DNA of 47,765 nt, taken from the NCBI GenBank assembly GCA_937877545.1, contig CALFJE010000139.1, positions 1 to 47,765 on the forward strand, given 5' to 3'. The notes beneath the pieces are model-generated. The model searched no databases. It worked only from the letters and a program-made list of their open reading frames with translations, and was not told the DNA's origin. Shown here in pieces: positions 8,970 through 17,800 of the stretch. Position numbers and translations under genes: made by a program. Numbering within the stretch: the first letter of the stretch is position 1; every line of letters begins with the position of its first letter. The stretch comes from an uncultured Selenomonadales bacterium (GTDB lineage: Bacteria > Bacillota > Negativicutes > Selenomonadales > Selenomonadaceae).

Positions 8970-10052
8970 TTATTCGTGATGGTCTTCGTCGATAAGATTT
9001 TCGCGGCTGTTGCGCTGAACGATACTAGCCACGGCGTGACCTGCCACACCCGCCGCCGTCAAGACGCCCAGAGCCGCACCGATTTTGTCAACGTCGCCGA
9101 GCTTGCCGTATTTGGGCAAACGATCGGTGAACGGCTCCTCGTCCCAGAAGTTGGAATTGGAGCAGCCGATACACGGCGCACCCGATTGAATCGGATAGCT
9201 CATGCCCTGCCACCAACGCAGGTTGCCGCACGAGTTATAAGTTTCCGGTCCGCGACAGCCCAGCTTGTACAAGCACCAACCCGCCTTTGCGCCCGCGTCG
9301 TCGAATTGCTCCGCGAACATACCCGCATCGAAGAACGGGCGGCGATAACAAGTATCGTGAATTCTGTTTCCGTAGAACTGTTTGGGACGACCGTCGCCGT
9401 CAACGGGCGGAAGGCTTCCGAACAGCGCGACGTGCATAACGACGCCCGTCATAACTTCGGGTATCGGCGGACAGCCGGGGACTTTGATAACGGGCTTGCC
9501 GCCAACGAAATGCTCAATGCCCGCAGAACCGGTCGGGTTGGGCTTAGCCGCCTGAATGCCGCCGTAAGCCGCGCAGGAGCCGTAAGCGATAATCGCCGCC
9601 GCGCCCTTAGCCGCCTTTTCGAGCAGATGCGTGAACGTGTGCCCGCCCGACATGCAATAGATGCCGCTGTCTTTGGTTGCGACCGCGCCCTCGACGCAAA
9701 GGACGTATTGCCCGTTGTATTTGGCAATGGTTTCGTCAAGGTGCGCCTCAAAAGGTGCTCCGCACGCCGCGCTGAGCAAATGGTCATACTCCAGCGCGAT
9801 TGACGACAACACCACGTCCGACGCCAACGGTGCGCCCGAACGGATAAACGATTCGTCGCAACCCGTGCACTCGTGCCCGTGAATCCAAATCACTACCGGC
9901 AACGGTTTGGTCTCCGCCGCCTCCACGACTTTCGAGAACATATCCGTGCTCAAGCCCATAAGCGAGGTCAACGCGACGCAACCTTTTAAGAAGCTCCGAC
10001 GACTGAAGCCGCGCCTCAGATATGCCTCCCACAAACTCTCCCTTTTTTCCAA
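8970..10052 (-). CDS. hyaA: [NiFe] hydrogenase small subunit, Tat-exported
   Basis: Iron-sulfur subunit that relays electrons from the active site to the cytochrome. I place the start at TTG 10052, where AAGGAGGGG lies seven bases upstream, giving about 360 residues; a longer ATG frame from 10115 lacks a ribosome site. The N-terminus carries a twin-arginine signal (RRGFSRRSFLKGC) followed by a hydrophobic stretch, which exports the folded large/small dimer. Cluster ligands are visible in HECTGCDES (proximal) and in several later cysteines, including SGAPCIGCSNSNFWDE for the medial/distal clusters. A C-terminal hydrophobic helix (GVLTAAGVAGHAVASIV) is the membrane anchor that meets the cytochrome. 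First gene of the three-gene operon. Confidence 0.95.
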   Translation of the reverse strand: MEKRESLWEAYLRRGFSRRSFLKGCVALTSLMGLSTDMFSKVVEAAETKPLPVVIWIHGHECTGCDESFIRSGAPLASDVVLSSIALEYDHLLSAACGAPFEAHLDETIAKYNGQYVLCVEGAVATKDSGIYCMSGGHTFTHLLEKAAKGAAAIIAYGSCAAYGGIQAAKPNPTGSAGIEHFVGGKPVIKVPGCPPIPEVMTGVVMHVALFGSLPPVDGDGRPKQFYGNRIHDTCYRRPFFDAGMFAEQFDDAGAKAGWCLYKLGCRGPETYNSCGNLRWWQGMSYPIQSGAPCIGCSNSNFWDEEPFTDRLPKYGKLGDVDKIGAALGVLTAAGVAGHAVASIVQRNSRENLIDEDHHE

Positions 10053-10213
10053 TTTACGCCCCTCCTTAGGTAATGCGTAATGCGCAATAAATAAGGTCTC
10101 CGAAAATCTTAGCATAACTTGCGCAATATCAATGCGGTATCGGCAACCACTTTCGCCAAAGTTGATTTAAATCCTGCCCGCGCCGTTTATGAAAGTTCAA
10201 GCGCGGCACCGTT

Positions 10214-10244
10214 TATGAAAAAAGCCCTCCGCCAATCGGAGAGC
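10214..10244 (-). terminator. Rho-independent terminator after RTX-like gene
   Basis: On the minus strand an 8-bp stem (10237-10244 with 10224-10231) and a 5-base loop are followed by six T. It lies just after the stop of the 1.46-kresidue protein. Two 12-base direct copies of CCGTTTATGAAA (10183 and 10209) lie just beyond it; nothing else is seen between it and the hydrogenase operon. Confidence 0.8.
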
Positions 10245-10251
10245 CGAAGAC

Positions 10252-13200
10252 TTATTTTTTGACGAACTTGCCGTCTCTTATCGCATAGGTGTTGCCGTTT
10301 ACGTTGAAGGTTGACGCAAAAGGATTTTCCAAGGTAATCGCGCTGTAGGTGGAGCCGACCTTGAAGACTACGCGCCCCGACCCGCTGTAGTAATTTGCCG
10401 ACCACGCGCCCGTTATCTTAAGCATGTCCGTATCGCCGAAGCCGTAGATGATGTCCTTGCCGTCGCCGTCGGCGTAAACGAAGGTATCCGCGCCCGTATC
10501 GCCCCAGAGCTTGTCATCGCCCAAGCCGCCCGACAGAGTATCGTCAAAAGCCGTGCCGTAGATATAATCCGCCTTCTTGCCGCCGATTATGATTCTGCTG
10601 TCTGCTATAGTCGTCGGGTTCGTGACAGCCGAAGCATCGACCTTCTTGCAAGCCGCCCCGTCGAATCTGCCGCTGAAGTCCGCCGTCAACGTTGAATACT
10701 GATTATCGCCTGTGGAGATGACGTTGTTGTCAAAAACCCGCGTCACGCCGTTGACGATAACTTTCTTGCCTCTCGCGCCGTTTAGGGTAAGGGTCTTGCC
10801 GTTGTCGTTGCTGAAAGTCAAGGTTACGTCGGAGCCGCCGGTTTTTACGCCCGTGATATTGCTCAGCCACTTTGCTCCCTCGCCGTTGAGTTGAATCTTA
10901 TCGAAATTCGTGACGTAGTCGGTGATAACGTCCTTGCCGCCCGTGTAAGTGAAGGTATCGGCTCCCCAGCCGCCCGTCAACGTGTCGTCACCTGTCGTGC
11001 CCGTTATCAAGTCTGCTTTCTTGCCGCCGATTATGTGATTGGCTCCCGTTATCGTCGTCGAGTGCTTGGCAGCCGAGGCGTCGACTTTCTTGTAACCGTT
11101 CCCATTGAACGTGCCGCTGAAGTCCGCCGTCAACGTGGCGTATTGCTTATCGCCCGTGAGGATGACGTTGTTGTCGAAAATACGCGTCGCGCCGTTGACG
11201 ATAACTTTCTTGTTCGCCGCGCCGTTGAGTGTGAGGGTTTTGCCGTTGTCGTTGCTGAAGGTCAAGGTTACGTCGGAGCCGCTCTTCTTTACGCCGGTTA
11301 TATGCGACAGGTATTTGGCTCCCGCAGTGTTGAGCTGAATCTTGTCGAAGTTCGCGCCGTAGTCCGTGATAACGTCCTTGCCGCCACTGTAGATAAAGGT
11401 ATCGGCTCCGTAGCCGCCCGTGAGGGTATCGTCCCATGCTCCGCCGTCGAGAGTATCGGCACCCGCGCCGCCGTCAAGTTTATCTTTGCCGTAGCCGCCG
11501 TTAAGCACGTCATTGGCGTCGCCGCCGCGCAGAATGTCATCGCCTGCTCCGCCGTCGAGCGTCGTGTCCTTATCGTTGGCAACGAGAGTATCCTTGCCGC
11601 CGTATCCGTATATGACATTTTTGTTGACCGTGCCGATTATCGGGTCTTTGGGCGGCGTGGTACCAGGCGCAATAATATAGGACTGCCGCTTAATGCCGAC
11701 GTTATCCGTAAGAATTTCATCTTTTGCCGAGCCGAAGATTGAACAGACGACCGCGCCGCTTGAATCTTTTCCGTAAGCGCGTGTGGTTGTGGTACCGTCC
11801 GCCTCGCGCAGATTGAACTTTTTATTAACGCCGTCGACAAGTTTAACCGAGCCCGTGCCGATTGTTAAGATAACGTCCGAGCCGCTGATTGTTGCCGATT
11901 TTATCAAGCCCGCCGTGACTTCAAGCGTATCGTTTGCCTCTATGCCTCTGATTGAATCTTTGCCGTCGCCGTCGGCGTAGAGGAAAAGGTCGGCGTCGTT
12001 GCCGCCCCAAAGCGAATCGTCACCTTTGCCGCCGATTAGCGTATCTTTACCCAAACTGCCCGATAAGGTGTCGTTGTTATCGCCGCCGAGCAAAGAATCA
12101 TCGCCCGTGCCGCCCCAGAGCGTATCATTGCCGTCACCGCCCCAAAGCGTATCGTTGCCGCTTTCGCCGTATAAAACATCATCGCCTTTGTCGCCGAGAA
12201 GTTTATCTGTTCCCGCGCCGCCATACAGCGTATCATTTTTTGTGTTGCCCCAAAGCAAATCATTGCCGCCGCCGCCGAACAGGGCATTTCGATAAATCGC
12301 GCCGCTTATCGTGTCCTTGATAATTTCGTCTTCCGAGCCGCCGAAGATGGAGCAAATTGTATCGCCCTTATCGGGGTCGCACTTGTAAGCCAGAGTCGTC
12401 GTCTTGCCGTCGGATTCGCGGAGTTTAAATTTTTTATCGTCGCCGCTGACCAATCGGATTGAGCCGTCGCCGACTTGAATCATTACGTCCGCGCTGTCGA
12501 TTTTTACGTTGTCGAGGGTAATTTTCTTGACCGTGCCCGATTTAATGTAAAGTGTCGACAAATGAGTCGCCGCGCCGCCAAAATTTTTATTCATGTTAAA
12601 GTAGTGAATTTCGTCGTTGCCGTCGCCGTCGGCGTATTCGAAGACGCGGGGAGCAAAACCGTCAACAACAACGGTATCGTCGCCCGTGCCGCCATTGACG
12701 GTCGCAACGGAGTAATTGAGGGTATAGTTCGTCACGGCGTTGTTAAAAATGGAAATTATTCCCTGTACACCTGTGAGCCAAGGACCGAGTTTGCCGGGAA
12801 GGAAAACGTGTTTGTCGCCCCATAACTTACCTGCTACAGCGAATGCCCAATCTCTTGCAGTGTTCGAGAGTGTTAAGGGAATTTTCGGCACGAATGACAG
12901 AAACGCATCGGCAATATTGGTGGAAAAGCCCGTAAGGAGATTGTTGAAATCTTGAGCAGAAACTCTGTGCAGAAAGATTTGGTCATTGCCTGCGCCACCC
13001 AAAACAGACGCGTTCACGTCGTGATAGACATCTATGGTGTCGGCGTCTGCGCCGGCGTCTATCGTTACGTTGTTTGCGTTGTCGCTGTATATGTAATCAT
13101 TGCCGGGACGCTTGCCGTTGCCGCCGTCGCCATAAATTAACGCGTTGTTGCCGGAATTTATCAACATGTCACCGTCCGCGCCGCCGACGACCGTTGCGTA

Positions 13201-14631
13201 GTTGCCGGAGTTTTCGATAATGTCCAAGCCCTCGCCGCCGGTGATAAGCATGTGGCTGCCTTTATTCTTGACAGCGTCGATGTTTTTTGAACTATTTCCT
13301 CCGGTGATTATCCCGTAATCGCAACCGCTGCCAATTTCCACAAGGTTATTGCCTGCGCCTGTTTCGATTGTCACGTATGAAATATCCCATTTGGGCACAC
13401 CCGGCGCATAAGAAGTACTTTCACCGAGGACGAAAATCGAATCGTTGCCGGAGCCCGTCTTGACGGATATATTTTCGCTGTCTCCGGCGATAGTGATTTT
13501 ATTCTTGCCGTTGCCGGCGTCTATTGTTACGTTCGAGGCAATCAGATTTTGAATTTCGTCATCATTCGCCCCGGCAGTTATCTTGACGTTGTTATAGCCT
13601 TTAATCGGTTCGTTGACAATTAAAAGGTCACCCGGAACCAAAGCATCTTGGGGCACGCCGTTAGAAATTTTGTTATTTCCGTCGCCCGCCTCAATCGTGA
13701 CGTCGGAGCCGCCGGAACGCGTGCTTTCGGGGTTTTGAATTACTATCGAATCGTCGCCGTTGCCCGCCGTGACAGACAAATCTTTACAGCCGCCGTCTAT
13801 TTTGACGGTATTTTTCCCGTCGCCTGCTTTGATTGTCACGTTGGAGCCTGTATGTTCGGCGTTGGAATATCTGTTATCGATAAGATCATCGCCCGCGCCC
13901 GCCGTGATTGTGACTTTGGAACCCTCGTTGTAAAAATAATCGCCAATGTTGTCGTCGGTTGCGTAGATTTTGACTGCGCCGCTGTCGTTGTAGATTGAAT
14001 CCTTGCCTGTGCCCGCCTTTATCGTGACGGTGGAATTGGTGTTGCCGATATGGTCGTCGCCCGCACCCGCCTCTATCGTAACCTTTTTGCCGAAATTATA
14101 AATGTGGTCGTCATTTTCGCCTCCGGTAACGCTTACCGTGTTGCCGTGATTTTCAATGTTATCCGCGCCCGCGCCGCCGTCAATCGTCACGTTCGAGCCC
14201 GTGTTATAAATCCAATCGTTATCGGCTCCGCCGTCGAGGGTCACATAAGAGCCGCCCCGATTTTGCATGGCATCATCGCCTTCGCCGCCGTAAAGCTCAA
14301 CGTTGTCGGCGTAACTTAACAAGTCGTCTTTGCCCGCGTTGCCGTTGAGCGTAACGTTGACGGCGTCATTGATTAGCCAATCTCTGCCGCCCGCGCCGTT
14401 AACCACGACATTTGGTGCCACCGTATCGTTGTAGACTTTTGTATTGTCGCCGTCGCAATAAATCACGCAACCGGCTCCGTGATTGACGAAAAACGTATTG
14501 CCGAAACCGCTTACCTCCGCTCCAAGAATCGTATTCCAATAACGAACGCCGCCGCCGTCCTCGCCGTTAAGGAGCGTCGGCATCACCGAAAACCGTTGAA
14601 GGTCAAAAAGCAGAATGTCCACTAAAATCAT
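10252..14631 (-). CDS. Giant RTX-type calcium-binding repeat protein
   Basis: A 1459-residue protein built mostly of glycine/aspartate nonapeptide repeats (GGxGxDxLx type). Such repeats bind Ca2+ outside the cell and normally mark type I-secreted proteins. There is no Sec signal peptide; the start is LLFDLQRF-like. About residues 60-560 are variant repeats (for example VTIDGGAGADNIEN). About 565-640 is a non-repeat, partly hydrophobic linker. Canonical repeats follow at about 780-880 and 1020-1090. A 148-residue module (ITDY, DKIQLN, VTLTFSNDNGKTLTLNG) then occurs twice near the C-terminus. The last 40 residues (ending RDGKFVKK) are non-repetitive and could hold the export signal. The listed ATG touches its GAGGAG site; a GTG three codons later (14622) is better spaced. 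It is divergent from the next giant gene. No enzymatic domain was recognised; an adhesin or S-layer-like role is inferred only. Confidence 0.85.
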   Translation of the reverse strand: MILVDILLFDLQRFSVMPTLLNGEDGGGVRYWNTILGAEVSGFGNTFFVNHGAGCVIYCDGDNTKVYNDTVAPNVVVNGAGGRDWLINDAVNVTLNGNAGKDDLLSYADNVELYGGEGDDAMQNRGGSYVTLDGGADNDWIYNTGSNVTIDGGAGADNIENHGNTVSVTGGENDDHIYNFGKKVTIEAGAGDDHIGNTNSTVTIKAGTGKDSIYNDSGAVKIYATDDNIGDYFYNEGSKVTITAGAGDDLIDNRYSNAEHTGSNVTIKAGDGKNTVKIDGGCKDLSVTAGNGDDSIVIQNPESTRSGGSDVTIEAGDGNNKISNGVPQDALVPGDLLIVNEPIKGYNNVKITAGANDDEIQNLIASNVTIDAGNGKNKITIAGDSENISVKTGSGNDSIFVLGESTSYAPGVPKWDISYVTIETGAGNNLVEIGSGCDYGIITGGNSSKNIDAVKNKGSHMLITGGEGLDIIENSGNYATVVGGADGDMLINSGNNALIYGDGGNGKRPGNDYIYSDNANNVTIDAGADADTIDVYHDVNASVLGGAGNDQIFLHRVSAQDFNNLLTGFSTNIADAFLSFVPKIPLTLSNTARDWAFAVAGKLWGDKHVFLPGKLGPWLTGVQGIISIFNNAVTNYTLNYSVATVNGGTGDDTVVVDGFAPRVFEYADGDGNDEIHYFNMNKNFGGAATHLSTLYIKSGTVKKITLDNVKIDSADVMIQVGDGSIRLVSGDDKKFKLRESDGKTTTLAYKCDPDKGDTICSIFGGSEDEIIKDTISGAIYRNALFGGGGNDLLWGNTKNDTLYGGAGTDKLLGDKGDDVLYGESGNDTLWGGDGNDTLWGGTGDDSLLGGDNNDTLSGSLGKDTLIGGKGDDSLWGGNDADLFLYADGDGKDSIRGIEANDTLEVTAGLIKSATISGSDVILTIGTGSVKLVDGVNKKFNLREADGTTTTRAYGKDSSGAVVCSIFGSAKDEILTDNVGIKRQSYIIAPGTTPPKDPIIGTVNKNVIYGYGGKDTLVANDKDTTLDGGAGDDILRGGDANDVLNGGYGKDKLDGGAGADTLDGGAWDDTLTGGYGADTFIYSGGKDVITDYGANFDKIQLNTAGAKYLSHITGVKKSGSDVTLTFSNDNGKTLTLNGAANKKVIVNGATRIFDNNVILTGDKQYATLTADFSGTFNGNGYKKVDASAAKHSTTITGANHIIGGKKADLITGTTGDDTLTGGWGADTFTYTGGKDVITDYVTNFDKIQLNGEGAKWLSNITGVKTGGSDVTLTFSNDNGKTLTLNGARGKKVIVNGVTRVFDNNVISTGDNQYSTLTADFSGRFDGAACKKVDASAVTNPTTIADSRIIIGGKKADYIYGTAFDDTLSGGLGDDKLWGDTGADTFVYADGDGKDIIYGFGDTDMLKITGAWSANYYSGSGRVVFKVGSTYSAITLENPFASTFNVNGNTYAIRDGKFVKK
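10560..11447 (-). repeat. Tandem 444-bp coding repeat in RTX-like gene
   Basis: Two consecutive, diverged copies of a 444-bp unit (148 codons): position 10574 aligns with 11018 at a constant offset. They keep the reading frame and encode the module with DKIQLN and FSNDNGKTLTLNG. Identity is high but not complete by eye. Confidence 0.8.
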
Positions 14632-14766
14632 CTCCTCACGAATTTAGCTGTATCGAACGTATCTTAATCTAAACTTTTTCACGACGCAATAACAAGTCTG
14701 CAGATTTATTTGACGCCGCAACCGTCAAGCTCCGCTCAAAAAGTGACGCGAATATCCGAAAAGTGA

Positions 14767-14796
14767 TTGAAAAATTTTAAGTGCCTATTATATAAT
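14767..14796 (+). promoter_or_regulatory. Sigma-A-type promoter for the RTX gluzincin gene
   Basis: TTGAAA (14767-14772) and a perfect TATAAT (14791-14796) are separated by 18 bases. They lie 47 bases before the ATG at 14843, which has AAAAGGA 11 bases upstream. The 211-bp region between the two divergent giant genes also holds a weak possible minus-strand promoter (TTGCGT, 17 bases, TAAGAT, around 14660-14690). Confidence 0.75.
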
Positions 14797-14842
14797 CCTT
14801 AATGACAGGATGTAAAAATTTTCCAAAAGGACGTGATATATC

Positions 14843-17800
14843 ATGACACCGCAAAATGTCATCAAAAGTTTTGTTGCTCGACTTGCAAATCACGGCTACA
14901 CCGCCGGCAACGTAAACGGTATGCTTGATTCGGCGGTCAGAGCCTCCTCGCGCTACACGAGCATTGACGAGGTTATCTCTTCCATTCAAGCCGATCATCT
15001 TCAAGCCGAACAAATATCCATTGAAACCGTCGTCAACTACTATCTCGGCGAAGACGCTTTCAACAGCTACTGCGTGGAGGGTGACGCCGTTAAACCGCTT
15101 TCCGAAATCAGCAACGAGATTCTCGATTATGAATGCGCTGATAATATAACCATTGGCGACCTTATCAGAGAAACGACCGCTCAATTTTTCCTTAAGAATT
15201 ATTGCGGCATTGACCTCAATAACGACGACACCGGCGCGATAACCGGCTCCGACGCCAACTTAACTATAACCGCCAATATGCTCGGCTCCAACGGCGAACA
15301 AGTACTCCAAGTCCTGAGCGAATACTACGGCGACGAAGCTGCGCTTTCCGACGACGGGCAAACGCTTATCATCGGCACGGGCGTAACCAAAACCGCCGAA
15401 GATATTATTCCCGAAAACTTCAATACCTATACCGCCTCCAATAACGCCGCGCAGGTTATCGACACGGGCACTAAGGGCTGGCTAGTCAAAGCCACAAACA
15501 AGAACGACACCATAATTTCCAACGGCGCGGACTCAATCGACGCGGGCGCGGGCAACGACGTTATCACCGTCAACGCCAACGGCTCAACCGTCGCTTCGGG
15601 CACCGGTAACGATAAAATCACCGTTTCGGCAAGCGTCAAGACCGTTAAACTCACCGACCTAAGCGACAAAGACGAACTCACTATCCTCGGCAACTTTGAA
15701 GTCGGCTCCGCGCAGGTTGAGGACATGATGCTTACAATCACCGATAAGACCGGCACGCGCAAAATTACGCTCGCGCAGTTCCAAGCCGCGACAAAAGTCA
15801 ACGTCGGCAACGCAAGCACGACCCTCGGTGAATGGCTCGCCGATAAAGCGAATTGGGATTGGTCGACAGCCTCGGAGACTGAAAACACCGGTGTTGCAAG
15901 CAGCGCGACATTTAACATCAACCTCGATGACGTTACCGCCGACAGCTCCGGCACCGTCACGTTTGAAGGCTTTGCGGCAGGCAAGCTATCAAATTCTTCC
16001 GCGAACGTCTCAACCTTTACAAGCCACGGGCTGACCGTTCACCTGCGCGGACAAGCAAGCGATATAAGGCTTTCCAATATTATTCCGCTCACGCTCGACG
16101 ACCTCGACGACGACCAGAAAATTATCCTGGCGGGGCTTTTTAAGTGGTGGGTTAAAGAGGCTCTCGCCCTCAACGAAGAAAGCTACGGTTTAAGCTTCGG
16201 GGATAATGCCACTGTCCACGATATAGACTTGTGCTTTTTCTACGACGAAAACGGCTCCCTCGCCGCCATTCTTCCCAAGGCTCGTGCAGACCTCGACGGC
16301 GTTGCCACGGCTCTTTACCTCAATGTTAATCTTGAGCCTTACCAAAACATTTCCGCCGATAACGTCAACGGCAACAGCAACGGTTGGGGCTATCTTGACC
16401 GCACGCTCGCCCACGAATTCAATCATGCCGTTTTCAATGCCAATATCAATTACTTCAACGGTTTGCCGACATTCATTAAGGAAGGCTTTGCCGAACTCGT
16501 TCAAGGCGTCGACGACGATCAGCAAAACGCCATTCTGCGCGTCGCACGAAACACCGACAGCCTTGCCGCTCAGCTCGACCTTACCAACAACACGACACAA
16601 AACGTCACGACCGATACCTACGCGGCGGGTTATGTATTCCTGCGCTACTTCGCCAAGCAAGCCGCTCTGCAGACGATTTACTTTCCCTCGTTCAGCGAAA
16701 TTGCTCCCGTGACCGTCAACTTCAACAATCTGAACGTCTCGGCAAACAGCGTCCTGTATGTCGATACATCTGCGTTTGATCCGACCGTTCAAGTCGCCAA
16801 AGATTTGGACACCTTTAACGGTCTCGACGACCCAAACAATTCGCTCCTCGCTGTCGGGCAAATCCTCGACCTCGGCAACGGCGTACTTTATTACTCCGTC
16901 GATAATGACCTCGTCAAGCAAAATATCACGCTCGGCGGCAAGATAACCAACGTCTATCAACTCAACGCCAACACCAACCTCACAGGCTCCGAAGGCGCGG
17001 ACGCCATTCAAATCGTCGAAGGCAGTAACTCCATTAACGGCGGCGGCGGCGCAGATTATCTCGAAGTCACGGGGCAATACGCCTCCATTAACACGGGCGC
17101 GGGTGACGACTCAATTATCCTCTTCGACGGCGGGCATAACAATATCAACCTCGGCGACGGCGATAATTATCTCGAACTCGACGGCGAACCTTTCCTGGGG
17201 TACGGCTATATTTACAGCGAACTTTACGGCAACACAATCACGGGCGGCGCGGGCAATGACACCGTTTTAAATCTTGCTTACCGCTACTTTGACGACGACG
17301 GTTACGAAGTCACGCCCGACACCGAGGACGCAACCGCTTATGACTTCTACGGCTATCAATTCGACAGCACTGTCGACCTCGGCGACGGCGATAATGAAGT
17401 TCACCTGACCTCGCTCGTCGACAGCTCCGTTAAGACGGGCGCGGGCAATGACGTTATCTCAATCACCGTGCTCAAAAATTCAACTCTCAACACGGGCGCA
17501 GGTAATGACATTATCGGCTTTCACGGTTCGGGCAACTCGGTTGACGCGGGCGCGGGCGAAAATGTCATCGTGGCTTACAACGGCTCCGCCAACACGATTA
17601 AGACCTCCGCCGGCTCCGACTACATCAGCGTGGGCGCGGAGGTTGAAGATTTCACCGTCGAGGGCTTCGGCACCGACGATATGATAATTTTGGAACAGGC
17701 ACCCGCCGAACTTGAAATTACTGACGGAAAACTTATTGCGGGCAATGCAACCGTCACGAGCATTTCGTCCATAGCGACAAGCGAAACTTCCTGGCTCACA

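Noticed and set aside
10178..10220. Short direct repeats CCGTTTATGAAA and a GC stem beside the terminator
   Set aside because: Only two 12-base copies and one weak stem; too little to support an attachment site or a regulatory element.
10891..11742. Plus-strand ORF of 283 codons opposite the RTX-like gene
   Set aside because: Repetitive antisense reading of a repeat-rich gene; no ribosome site and no recognisable domain.
11952..12320. Arg/His/Cys-rich plus-strand ORF
   Set aside because: Antisense of GGxGxDxL repeats, which gives low-complexity text; not a real protein.
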